Assembly: GCA_937891735.1 (NCBI GenBank)
Contig: CALAGR010000480.1
Location: 1 to 32,906 of the forward strand
Length of the DNA stretch: 32,906 nucleotides
Direction of reading: 5' to 3'
DNA from: an uncultured Pseudomonadota bacterium
Lineage (GTDB): Bacteria; Myxococcota_A; UBA796; UBA9615
Shown: positions 1 through 7,178 of the stretch, piece by piece
Position numbering within the stretch: position 1 is the first letter of the stretch
Layout of the letters: the number at the start of each line of letters is the position of its first letter
The notes under the pieces: model-generated
Seen by the model: the letters and a program-made list of their open reading frames with translations, nothing else
Told to the model about the DNA's origin: nothing
Databases searched by the model: none
Translations under genes and position numbers: made by a program

Positions 1-303
1 CCGGTTGCCGCCGCGCCCGCTGACGCCGGGGCCGAGGCCTACGCGACCTACTGCGCGTCCTGCCACGGTGTCACCGGCGCCGCGGACGGCCCAGTGGGCG
101 CCGCGCTGGACCCGAAGCCTGCGTCCTTCGCTGACCCGGCCTTCTGGACGGCGGAGCGCACCGACGAGCTCCTGACCACGGTGATCAAGGAGGGCGGCCC
201 GGCGATCGGGAAGTCCCCGCTGATGGCGCCATGGGGCGCGGTCCTGGACGACGCGAAGGTGAAGGCGGTCGTCGCCCACCTCAAGTCGCTCAAGAAGGGC
301 TGA
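1..303 (+). CDS. c-type cytochrome, C-terminal part (5' end off the window)
   Basis: The frame is open from the first base and ends with TGA at 301-303, giving 100 visible residues. A single heme-binding motif C-A-S-C-H lies at visible residues 18-22, and a Met in S-P-L-M-A-P-W at residue 75 is the likely distal iron ligand. The C-terminal helix (V-V-A-H-L-K-S-L) is typical of class I mono-heme cytochromes c. This fold carries electrons in the periplasm or as a domain of a larger redox protein. The Ala/Pro-rich start of the visible part looks like a linker, so more domains, a signal peptide or a lipid anchor may lie upstream. The next gene is convergent. The fold is certain; the electron-transfer partner cannot be told from this fragment. 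Confidence 0.9.
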   Translation, partial: PVAAAPADAGAEAYATYCASCHGVTGAADGPVGAALDPKPASFADPAFWTAERTDELLTTVIKEGGPAIGKSPLMAPWGAVLDDAKVKAVVAHLKSLKKG

Positions 304-332
304 CCGCCCGGGTCTGCGGGCCTGGAAGGTTT

Positions 333-1142
333 CTACCGGTCCAGCGGCAGCTCGATGATCCGCGAGCGGGTCTCGCGGGTGTCGGCGTCGATGATCGCGT
401 CCTGGCTGAGCAGGACCTGGTCGTCAGTGATGAACGACACGACCGCCGCGGGATGACCGATGGCAGCGCCGACCTGCACCTCGTGGGTGGCGCCGTCGGG
501 GTCGCGCAGGGTCGCCGTTCGTCCGGGAACGAGGGCGATGACGTCGTAGGCGTCCGGCGTCCACCGGTACAGCGGAGCCCGCAGCAGGTCGGGTCGTGCC
601 TGGGGGTCGGTGGGGGGCCGGAAGGGATCGGCGTCGCCCAGGCCCAGGGGCTCGCAGGTCGGCGCGGACCGGGCGGTGATGTCGAAGGTCCGGGCCGCGG
701 CGGGGCCTGAGACGGACGACAGCGTCACCTCCTCGAAGCAGCCCGTGAGGCGCAGGCCGTCCATCACCTCGGCCGCGCCAGCGGGATCGTCCGTCCGACC
801 CGTCAAGGTCAGGCCCGGTCCGGACCAGTGCAGCGCGGTCAGCCACACCCCGGATGGCACCGCGCGCTGCACGGCGCTCAGGGTGCGCGCGGCGTCGGTG
901 CGCCCGGCGGAGAGGGCCGCGACGAGGGCGATTCGCTCCTCCAGGGCGGCGGCGAGCAGCTCCGGGGAGGCTCCGTCGGAGATCTGGCGCAGGTGGGCGA
1001 GCTCGGTGACGAGGGCGGCGTTGTCGTGGGCGAGGGCGGTGGCCTCGGAGCGGAGCAGGGTCCGCCAGGCCACGGCGCCGAACAGCAACAGGACGCAAGC
1101 GAGGGCGAAGGCGAAGGCGGCGTCGCGGTCGGCGTGGTCCAC
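333..1142 (-). CDS. PilN-PilP fusion protein (type IV pilus inner-membrane alignment complex)
   Basis: This 269-residue protein has a short cytoplasmic N-terminus, one membrane helix (about residues 8-28) and a coiled-coil stretch (30-75). A PilN-like periplasmic domain follows (80-158; V-P-S-G-V-W-L-T-A-L is characteristic). After a linker comes a PilP-like beta domain (172-266) that opens with D-P-F-R-P-P and ends in T-R-S-R-I-I-E-L. In known systems PilN binds PilM and pairs with PilO, while the lipoprotein PilP contacts the secretin PilQ. Here both parts sit in one chain anchored by the PilN helix, so PilP would not need its own lipid anchor. The GTG at 1142 is the only start that puts the helix at the N-terminus; upstream codons would run into the divergent operon. 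No pilM, pilO or pilQ lies beside it. The domain assignment comes from recognised sequence pattern; the fusion is seen directly. Confidence 0.82.
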   Translation of the reverse strand: MDHADRDAAFAFALACVLLLFGAVAWRTLLRSEATALAHDNAALVTELAHLRQISDGASPELLAAALEERIALVAALSAGRTDAARTLSAVQRAVPSGVWLTALHWSGPGLTLTGRTDDPAGAAEVMDGLRLTGCFEEVTLSSVSGPAAARTFDITARSAPTCEPLGLGDADPFRPPTDPQARPDLLRAPLYRWTPDAYDVIALVPGRTATLRDPDGATHEVQVGAAIGHPAAVVSFITDDQVLLSQDAIIDADTRETRSRIIELPLDR

Positions 1143-1285
1143 GCCTGCCAGGGTAGTGCACGCTCGCGGGGCGAGCCGGGCTCGCGGGCGCCTCCGATCC
1201 GAAGTGGGGGGGAGCTCGGAGCGCTGGGTGGGTTGAGTGGTCCCCGTGGTCCGCGTCGGGTCGGTGGCGTCCGCGGCGTGCTCGC

Positions 1286-1317
1286 GGAACAGACCGGCCG
1301 TCCCAGGGGTATCGTTG
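1286..1317 (+). promoter_or_regulatory. candidate ECF-type promoter of the coiled-coil protein/MoxR operon (copy 1 of 3)
   Basis: GGAAC at 1286-1290 is followed after 18 nt by GTATCGTTGG (from 1309). The same pair of boxes occurs before 8304 and 23546. GGAAC is a common -35 box for extracytoplasmic-function sigma factors. The start codon at 1366 is about 50 nt downstream. The sequence similarity is seen directly; promoter function is inferred. Confidence 0.6.
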
Positions 1318-1330
1318 GCAGGCGCGGTTC

Positions 1331-1361
1331 GGGAACCGGCGCTGGCCCCACCTGTCCTGGA
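1331..1361 (+). promoter_or_regulatory. conserved leader element or second promoter (copy 1 of 2)
   Basis: GGGAACCGG, then CCCCACCTGTCC with T-GGA after it, ends 4 nt before the ATG at 1366. A near-identical block lies at 23470-23501 before the ABC operon. It can be read as GGAAC-N17-GTCC, a second ECF-like promoter. That would start transcription almost at the ATG, fitting the lack of a Shine-Dalgarno sequence there. It could instead be a regulator-binding site. Confidence 0.5.
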
Positions 1362-1365
1362 CTGC

Positions 1366-3120
1366 ATGACTGCGACCGACCCGCCCTCCATCGGAGCCCG
1401 CCTCGACGCCGCGTTGACGTGGACTCGGCGCCGCCTCGCGAGCCGTCGGGCTGCCCGCCATGCCGCCCTGGGCGCGTGGCTGGGCGCGGGCCTCGCGGTC
1501 CTGTGGATGGGCGCCTGGCTGCTGCGCCTGCTGCCCCTGCCCAGCCTCGGCTGGCTGCTCGTCCCCGTCCTGGGCAGCACCGCCGTCGCAGCCCTCATCG
1601 GCCGGCTGCGTCGGGGCCCCGACGATCACGCGCTGGCCTTGCTCCTCGACCGCCTGCTCGAATCCAACGAGGTGGCCACCACCGCCATCGAGATGCGCTC
1701 GTCGGGCCTGCTGGAGCAGGACGCCGACGGTCTGCGGGCCACCGACCCCCGCGCCGCGGACGTGCTGCACCGCCTGGACATCGGCCTGACCGGGGTGTCC
1801 GAGCTGGCGACCCGCCTGCCGGTCCAGCCGCCTCGCCACACGCGCTTCCTTCCCCTGTTGCTCCTCGCCATCGTCCTCGCCCAGCTCCTGCCGCGGGTCC
1901 CCGTGCGCAACAGCAAGCCGGTCGAGCCGGGGGATCTGGTGGACGAGGCCGAGCGCCTGGAGCGACGCAAGCAGGAGCTCGAGGACGAGCTCGACGCGAA
2001 GCTGCCGGACGAGCTGGCCGAGGCCTTCGAGGATCTCGTCGGGGACATGAAGGCCGGGCGGGTGGACAAGCAGGAGGCGGCGGACCGCGCCAAGGACCTG
2101 CGCGACAAGCTGGACGATCTGACCCACGGCGGCGGCGGTGACGGAACAGACGGCGCGGCGGATGCGGCCGAGGCGCTGGAGGCGGTGGACCAGGAGGCGG
2201 CCGAGGATCTGAAGGACGCGCTGCGCCAGGGTGACCTGGACAAGGCCGCTGGAGCGGTCGAGGACATGCGCGACCGGATGGAGCAGGCGCGCCCTGAGGA
2301 CCGGGAGCGCGCGGCGCGGGAGCTGGACAAGGCGGCGGCGGCGGCCGAGGCGGCGGGCGAGCAGGCCCTCGCGGATGCGTTGAAGAACGAGGCCGAACGC
2401 GCCCGCGACCAGCAAGGCCAGCAAGGTGAAGGCCAGCAGGGCGAAGGCCAGCAAGGTGAAGGCCAGCAGGGCCAGCAAAGTGAAGGCCAGCAGGGCCAGC
2501 AGGGCCAGCAGGGCCAGCAGGGCGAAGGCCAGCAGGGCGAAGGCCAGCAGGGTCAGCAGGGCGACGGCCTCGCCGAGTACATGCGCCGCCTCCAGAAGGA
2601 AGGCGTGAGCGGCGACGCCCTCAGCCAGGCCCAGCGCGAAAACGAGCTCAACCAGCGCATGAACGGCGCGCTGGGAGGCGCCGAGTCCCGGATGGGCGGC
2701 CAGCAGGGCCAGCAGGGCCAGGGCGCCGACCCCCTCAACCCCGCCTCCTGGGGCGCTGGAAGCAGCCACACCGACGAAGATCAGGGCAACCACTCCACGG
2801 ACGGCCTGTCGCACCAGGACATGGATCGCCAGCTCAGCGGGCGCCACGGATCCTGGGAGGTGGAGGCCCTGGGGGACTACGACGAGAAGCGCCTCGAGGA
2901 CGTCAACGCGGTGACCGCCGTGGTGGACGTGCCCCTCGGCAACGGCCCGGTGGACTCCGAGTCCTTCCGCCTCAACCAGTCCAACGAGCGCGCCCGCTCC
3001 CCCCTCGCCGCCGCCCCGCCCGGATACAGGGCCGCCGCCGAGGAAGCCATCGACGGCGAGGGCATTCCCCGCGCCTACCGCGACCAGGTCAAGGACTACT
3101 TCGACCTCGACAAGGAGTGA
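1366..3120 (+). CDS. large membrane protein with coiled coil and Q/G/E repeat, partner of MoxR
   Basis: This 584-residue protein has two N-terminal membrane helices (about 36-53 and 61-81), a soluble segment, a third helix (160-180) and a long charged coiled-coil region (190-350). A tract made almost only of Q, G and E follows (349-400). The C-terminal region ends in I-P-R-A-Y-R-D-Q-V-K-D-Y-F, a tail I associate with large membrane proteins encoded next to MoxR genes (DUF4175-like). The ATG at 1366 is chosen because the N-terminal sequence before the first helix is short and basic. The open frame continues upstream to 1237, but that part holds the promoter elements. It overlaps or abuts the MoxR gene, so the two are very likely a complex or a regulator/target pair. 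Its biochemical role is unknown. Confidence 0.85.
   Translation: MTATDPPSIGARLDAALTWTRRRLASRRAARHAALGAWLGAGLAVLWMGAWLLRLLPLPSLGWLLVPVLGSTAVAALIGRLRRGPDDHALALLLDRLLESNEVATTAIEMRSSGLLEQDADGLRATDPRAADVLHRLDIGLTGVSELATRLPVQPPRHTRFLPLLLLAIVLAQLLPRVPVRNSKPVEPGDLVDEAERLERRKQELEDELDAKLPDELAEAFEDLVGDMKAGRVDKQEAADRAKDLRDKLDDLTHGGGGDGTDGAADAAEALEAVDQEAAEDLKDALRQGDLDKAAGAVEDMRDRMEQARPEDRERAARELDKAAAAAEAAGEQALADALKNEAERARDQQGQQGEGQQGEGQQGEGQQGQQSEGQQGQQGQQGQQGEGQQGEGQQGQQGDGLAEYMRRLQKEGVSGDALSQAQRENELNQRMNGALGGAESRMGGQQGQQGQGADPLNPASWGAGSSHTDEDQGNHSTDGLSHQDMDRQLSGRHGSWEVEALGDYDEKRLEDVNAVTAVVDVPLGNGPVDSESFRLNQSNERARSPLAAAPPGYRAAAEEAIDGEGIPRAYRDQVKDYFDLDKE
2410..2568 (+). repeat. in-frame tandem minisatellite (GGCCAGCAG-based)
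   Basis: About 160 bp are built from 9-, 12- and 15-bp units based on ggccagcag and ggcgaaggccagcag. They encode (Q-Q-G)n and (E-G-Q-Q-G)n inside the coiled-coil membrane protein, residues 349-400. A shorter copy recurs near 2698-2720. All units are multiples of 3, so length change would keep the frame. Confidence 0.9.
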
Positions 3121-3125
3121 CCGTG
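3112..3125 (+). promoter_or_regulatory. ribosome binding site that sets the MoxR start
   Basis: AAGGAG at 3112-3117 lies 5 nt before GTG at 3123. Another GTG at 3117 overlaps the upstream stop but sits inside this Shine-Dalgarno sequence, so 3123 is the better start. The site is embedded in the last codons of the upstream gene, implying translational coupling. Confidence 0.75.
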
Positions 3126-4154
3126 ACGATCCTCGACGAGAGCAAGGCAGCCTGGTTCCTGCAGGGCTTCGAGCGCCTGCAGACGGCGGTGGGCGGCATG
3201 ATGGTGGGGCAGGAGGGCGTCATCCGCGACGTGCTCATCGCCCTGTGCGCCAACGGCCACGTCCTGCTCGAGGGCGTGCCGGGCCTGGGCAAGACGCTGC
3301 TGGTGCGCTCGCTCTCCGACGCCCTGGAGCTCAAGTTCACGCGGGTGCAGTTCACCCCCGACCTGATGCCCGCCGACATCATCGGCACCCACATCATCAC
3401 CGAGGACGACGCGGGCAAGCGCGTCATGCGCTTCCAGGATGGTCCGGTCTTCACCCAGATCCTGCTGGCCGACGAGATCAACCGCGCCACCCCCAAGACC
3501 CAGTCGGCGCTGCTCGAGGCGATGGCCGAGCGCTCGGTGACCACCGCGGGCACGCCGCGCATGCTTCCTCGCCCCTTCTTCGTGCTCGCGACCCAGAACC
3601 CCCTGGAGATGGAGGGCACCTACCCGCTTCCCGAGGCCCAGCTGGACCGCTTCTTCAGCAAGGTCACCGTGCCGTTCCCGACCCTCGCCGAGCTGGGCGG
3701 GATCATCGACCGGACCACCGGAGTGGAGACCCCGGACGTGCCCCGGGTGATGGGGGGTGACGAGCTGCTGGAGATGCAGACCGTCGTGCGGCAGGTCTAC
3801 CTCGCCGAGCCCGTGAAGCGGTACGCCCTGCGCGTGGTCCTCGGCTCCCACCCCGAGGGCCCGCACGGCACCGCCACCGCCCGGAGCTGGCTGCGGTACG
3901 GCGCCTCTCCCCGCGGCGCCCAGGCCGTCGTGCTCGGAGCCCGGGTGCGCGCGCTGCTGGCGGGTCGCACGAACGTGTCGTTCGAGGACGTGCGCGGCGC
4001 GGTCAAGCCGGCGCTTCGTCATCGGATCATCCGGAACTTCGAGGCCGAAGGGGAGGGCAAGGAGCCCGACCAGATCATCGACGAGCTGCTCGCCGAGGTG
4101 CCCGATGAGGGCGCGGTGGTTGCGTCCAGCGCCGGAGTCACGGTCCACGGCTGA
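3123..4154 (+). CDS. MoxR-family AAA+ ATPase
   Basis: This 343-residue protein has the full MoxR set. The Walker A motif G-V-P-G-L-G-K-T is at 51-58 and the Walker B motif L-L-A-D-E-I-N-R at 114-121. The conserved Q-N-P-L-E-M-E-G-T-Y-P-L-P-E-A-Q-L-D-R-F block spans 158-177, and the helical lid signature Y-G-A-S-P-R-G-A-Q-A at 259-268. MoxR ATPases act as chaperones that remodel or insert cofactors into partner proteins, usually vWA-domain proteins encoded nearby. Here the expected partners (DUF58, BatA-like and vWA proteins) are 4 kb downstream in a separate operon with the same promoter type, while the immediate neighbour is the coiled-coil membrane protein. Length and motifs are complete, so it should be an active cytoplasmic ATPase. 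Confidence 0.96.
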   Translation: MTILDESKAAWFLQGFERLQTAVGGMMVGQEGVIRDVLIALCANGHVLLEGVPGLGKTLLVRSLSDALELKFTRVQFTPDLMPADIIGTHIITEDDAGKRVMRFQDGPVFTQILLADEINRATPKTQSALLEAMAERSVTTAGTPRMLPRPFFVLATQNPLEMEGTYPLPEAQLDRFFSKVTVPFPTLAELGGIIDRTTGVETPDVPRVMGGDELLEMQTVVRQVYLAEPVKRYALRVVLGSHPEGPHGTATARSWLRYGASPRGAQAVVLGARVRALLAGRTNVSFEDVRGAVKPALRHRIIRNFEAEGEGKEPDQIIDELLAEVPDEGAVVASSAGVTVHG

Positions 4155-4229
4155 CCCGGATCCGCTGGCCTCCGGGCTTCGTACCGGAGCCAGGAGCCGG
4201 CTGCCTCGTCCGGCCCAACCCTTGGGTGA

Positions 4230-4580
4230 GTGACCGACCGCACGTCCGCCCCGCCATCGCGCTCCGGGTGGCCGGGGTGGGCCCCGGGGGACGAGGTCAT
4301 CACCACGACCTGGACGTTCACCGCCACCGCCGGGGCCATCGAGGCGGCGGGGGCCACGCCGATCCTCGTGGACGTCGAGGCCGTCCTCCTCAACATCGAC
4401 CCGCCCGCGGTCCGGGCCGCGACCACCAGCCGCACGACGGCCCTCGTGCCCGTGCAGGGCGCGTTCCCCGTGGCCGACGCCGCGATGGAGCGCTCGCTGA
4501 GCCTGCCGTTCTTCGCTGGGCTCGAGGGCTCCGCGCAGGACCGGGTGATCACCGCGCTGGGGGAGCTGCTCAGTCGGTAG
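4230..4580 (+). pseudogene. internally deleted DegT/DnrJ/EryC1/StrS-family aminotransferase remnant
   Basis: The 116-codon frame joins two non-adjacent parts of a sugar aminotransferase. Residues 20-76 (G-D-E-V-I-T-T-T-W-T-F-T-A-T, then G-A-T-P-I-L-V-D-V, N-I-D-P and T-A-L-V-P-V-Q) match the N-terminal PLP-fold region. Residues 79-116 (F-P-V-A-D-A-A-M-E-R-S-L-S-L-P-F-F) match the C-terminal end. The middle, including the PLP-binding Lys and most of the active site, is missing at about 4455-4466, and the first part of the protein is also lost. Full-length members have about 370-400 residues. The junction keeps the frame. This small gene-poor stretch (4155-4614) holds nothing else I can support. 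Family assignment is from sequence pattern; loss of function is inferred from the missing catalytic core. Confidence 0.72.
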
Positions 4581-4601
4581 GCACGCCGGCACCTCAGCGA
4601 G

Positions 4602-4607
4602 TAGCCT
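4602..4607 (+). promoter_or_regulatory. possible -10 box for a leaderless transcript of the DUF885 gene
   Basis: TAGCCT ends exactly 7 nt before the ATG at 4615 and there is no Shine-Dalgarno sequence. The same TAGNNT-N7-ATG arrangement precedes 14913 and 23306. No clear -35 box is visible. Confidence 0.35.
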
Positions 4608-4614
4608 CGCGCCC

Positions 4615-6309
4615 ATGTCGGATCCATGGACCTCTTTCGTCGACGAGTACGTCGCCTTTCACACCCACGATCCCAACCATCGGCTGCACCTGGGGCTGCT
4701 CGATGGGCTCGGGCGCCTTCCGGACCCGTCCCTGGCCCAGGAGGCCCGGCGCTGTGAGAAGGCGCGGGAGCTCCTGGCGCGCATGGACGCGCTGCCGGAG
4801 TCCGACGACTTCGAGCAGCAGCTGGATCGCGACCTCGCCCGCCTGACGTTGGAGGCCGCGGTGCTGTGGAGCACGTTCACCTGGGGCGGTCGCACGACGC
4901 TGCAGCGCGAGCCGCGAGCCGGCGACGCCATCGGTGAGCCCCTGTTCCTGCTGATGATCAACGATCCCCGGCGCGCCGCGGCGCGGCTCGAGGACGTGAC
5001 GGCCCGGCTGGAGCAGGTCCCGGCGTTCCTGGACGCGATGCTCGCGCGCCTGGATGAGCCCCTGGAGCGCTGGCGCGACATCGATCTGCAGACCGTGCGG
5101 GGGCTGCCTTCGCTGTTTTCGACGGTGGGCGCGTGGGCCGAAGAGGTGGCCTGGGACGGTCGGGAGCGCCTCGCGGTGGCGACCACCTCGGCCGAGCAGG
5201 CGTTGGCCCGGTACGCCGACGCCCTGCAGGCCCTGCCCACCACTCGAGACCTGCACGTGGGTCCCGAGATCGCCGCCCAGATCGTGCGGGCGAGCGGCAT
5301 CGAGCTGAGCCTCGGCGAGCTGCACGGGATCGCGAGGGACTACATCGCCTCGACGTGGTCGAAGATGGAGGCGCTCCGCGACACGCTGGCCCCGGAGTAC
5401 GGGCTGCCGGCGGACGTCTCCCTCGCCGAGCTGCATCGGGTCCTCAACGCGCGCCACGCGGTGGCGGTGCCGGATCCGGAGCGGCTGGAGTCGATCCTGG
5501 AGGTCTACGAGGCCGAGCGGGAGCGGATCCGGGCCTTCATCAAGGAGCGCGACCTCTTCCCGCTGCCGCCCCAGGAGGACATGAAGATCCTGCCCACGCC
5601 GGGCTTCCTGATGCCGCAGATCCCCGCCGGCGCGATGATGGCGCCTCCTCCGCTGCGGGACGGCGTGCCCACCAGCGTGGTGTACCTGACGCTGACGGAG
5701 GACCGGCTGGACTCGCACACGGAGCTCGGGATCCCGCTGATGATGGTGCACGAGGGGATCCCGGGGCATCACCTGCAGCTGGCCTGGGCGTCGCTGCACC
5801 CCTCGCCGATCCGCTCGATGTACGACTCGCCGCACCACGCCGAGGGCTGGACCACCATGCTCGAGGACTACATGCAGGACGTGGGGTTTCCGATCCCCCA
5901 TGAGCAGGCGGCGCGCTTCTCGGGGCTGCGCGACATCTCGCGGATCGGGGCGCGGGTGGTGATCGATCTGTACTTCATGACGGGGGACGCGGCGTACCTG
6001 GAGATCGGCGTGGAGTTCGACCGCTCCTCGGACGATCCCTTCGAGCGGGCGGGGGCCCTGCTGGCGGCGGTGACGGGCTTCGAGCCGGCGCGGGTGCAGG
6101 GCGAGCTCAACTGGTACAGCTCACGGCGGGGCTATCCGCTGAGCTACCTGACCGGCAACCACCTCGTGTGGGCCCTCAAGGCGGACCTGGAGGCGAAGAA
6201 CGGCGCGGGCATCGCGCTTGATCGGGCCTTCCACGACATCTACCTGCGCTCCGGGAACATGCCGCTGACGATGGTCCGGCGGGTGTTCGAGCAGCGCGGG
6301 ATGCTGTGA
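4615..6309 (+). CDS. DUF885 family metallohydrolase-like protein
   Basis: This 564-residue protein has the DUF885 hallmark H-E-G-I-P-G-H-H-L-Q at residues 379-388, a variant zinc-peptidase motif in which the two His and the Glu would bind and activate the metal. A second block, H-H-A-E-G-W (E410), is where the family places a further metal ligand. Length is normal for the family, and there is no signal peptide or membrane helix, so it should be cytoplasmic. DUF885 proteins resemble M32/M2-type metallopeptidases, but substrates are mostly unknown. The ATG at 4615 lacks a Shine-Dalgarno sequence and may be read from a leaderless mRNA. The next gene starts inside its last codon (GTGA overlap), so the two are co-translated. 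The family call is firm; peptidase activity is inferred. Confidence 0.92.
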   Translation: MSDPWTSFVDEYVAFHTHDPNHRLHLGLLDGLGRLPDPSLAQEARRCEKARELLARMDALPESDDFEQQLDRDLARLTLEAAVLWSTFTWGGRTTLQREPRAGDAIGEPLFLLMINDPRRAAARLEDVTARLEQVPAFLDAMLARLDEPLERWRDIDLQTVRGLPSLFSTVGAWAEEVAWDGRERLAVATTSAEQALARYADALQALPTTRDLHVGPEIAAQIVRASGIELSLGELHGIARDYIASTWSKMEALRDTLAPEYGLPADVSLAELHRVLNARHAVAVPDPERLESILEVYEAERERIRAFIKERDLFPLPPQEDMKILPTPGFLMPQIPAGAMMAPPPLRDGVPTSVVYLTLTEDRLDSHTELGIPLMMVHEGIPGHHLQLAWASLHPSPIRSMYDSPHHAEGWTTMLEDYMQDVGFPIPHEQAARFSGLRDISRIGARVVIDLYFMTGDAAYLEIGVEFDRSSDDPFERAGALLAAVTGFEPARVQGELNWYSSRRGYPLSYLTGNHLVWALKADLEAKNGAGIALDRAFHDIYLRSGNMPLTMVRRVFEQRGML

Positions 6310-7172
6310 GCGGCGGGGTGCGCAGCGTTCCTCTGCTCTTCGTCGCGTTCCTGGCCGCCTGTCCGTCGGAGCCGGACCCGGGCCCGCAGGCCGCCAGCGG
6401 CTCGATCCACGCGTTGACCTACAACGTGCACGGCTTCTCGGAGACCCTCGCCGGCGACGATCCTGCGGCGCGCATGCCCCAGATCCTCGACCTGCTGCCG
6501 GACTTCGACCTGGTCGGTCTGCAGGAGGTGTGGGACGACCGCTGGTACGACATCCTGGCCGAGGCCCCCCAGGCGACCAAGGAGCGCTTCGACACGCCGC
6601 TGAACGCAGACAGGGTCTACGGATCCGGCCTCGCGCAGTTCACGGTGCTGCCGCTGCTCGAGTACCGGCAGGTGCACTACACCACCTGCAACGGGCTGCT
6701 CGACGGGGCGAGCGACTGCCTCGCCAGCAAGGGCTTTCAAGCCATGCGGGTGCAGCTGGCGGAGGGCGCTTCGCTCGACTGGTACAACACCCACTTCGAG
6801 GCCGGCGGGGGCGAGGCGGACGACATCGCGCGGGTCGCTCAGATCGAGCTGATGCTGGAGGTGATGGCCACCTGGTCGCCGGATCGTGCGCTGCTGCTGA
6901 CCGGCGACCTCAACCTGCACTGGGACGATCCGGCGGACGTGCCCCAGCTCGAGCGGCTGATCGACGGATCGGGCCTGGTCGATGCCTGCGCGGCGCTGGA
7001 CTGCCCCGATCCGAACCGCATCGACAAGGTGCTGACGCGAGACGGCGGGGGGCTGGCGCTGCAGGCCAGGGAGTGGGAGGACGATCCGCGCTTCGTGGAC
7101 GCCGCGGGGGAGGACCTCAGCGATCACCGCGCGATCCGGGCCCGCTTCGACTGGACCTGGGCCCCCGAATAG
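6306..7172 (+). CDS. lipoprotein of the endonuclease/exonuclease/phosphatase fold (sphingomyelinase-like)
   Basis: This 288-residue protein starts at a GTG overlapping the upstream TGA by 4 nt. Residues 1-19 are a lipoprotein signal with lipobox L-A-A-C (Cys19). The catalytic motifs of the EEP superfamily follow in order: Y-N-V-H-G-F (N40), L-Q-E-V (E74), Y-N-T-H-F (H163), T-G-D-L-N (D201, N203) and S-D-H-R-A-I (D273, H274). These bind a divalent metal and cleave a phosphodiester. The L-A-S-K-G-F and N-T-H-F-E-A-G context resembles neutral sphingomyelinase-type phospholipases more than DNA nucleases. It would sit on the periplasmic or outer face of a membrane. The substrate is uncertain: phospholipid head group, sphingolipid or nucleic acid are all possible. 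Confidence 0.9.
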   Translation: MSGGVRSVPLLFVAFLAACPSEPDPGPQAASGSIHALTYNVHGFSETLAGDDPAARMPQILDLLPDFDLVGLQEVWDDRWYDILAEAPQATKERFDTPLNADRVYGSGLAQFTVLPLLEYRQVHYTTCNGLLDGASDCLASKGFQAMRVQLAEGASLDWYNTHFEAGGGEADDIARVAQIELMLEVMATWSPDRALLLTGDLNLHWDDPADVPQLERLIDGSGLVDACAALDCPDPNRIDKVLTRDGGGLALQAREWEDDPRFVDAAGEDLSDHRAIRARFDWTWAPE

Positions 7173-7178
7173 CGGCGC

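Noticed and set aside
306-321. GCCCG-loop-CGGGC hairpin between the cytochrome and the PilN-PilP gene
   Set aside because: Only five base pairs and no T tract; common by chance at this GC content, so not called a terminator.
2410-2568. Possible CRISPR-like array
   Set aside because: Units are 9-15 bp without unique spacers and are in frame in a coding region.
424-2847. Long minus-strand open frame with Leu/Ala-rich repeats opposite the coiled-coil protein
   Set aside because: It is the antisense shadow of the GGCCAGCAG repeats and of GC-rich codons; the plus-strand protein has coherent helices, coiled coil and coupling to MoxR.
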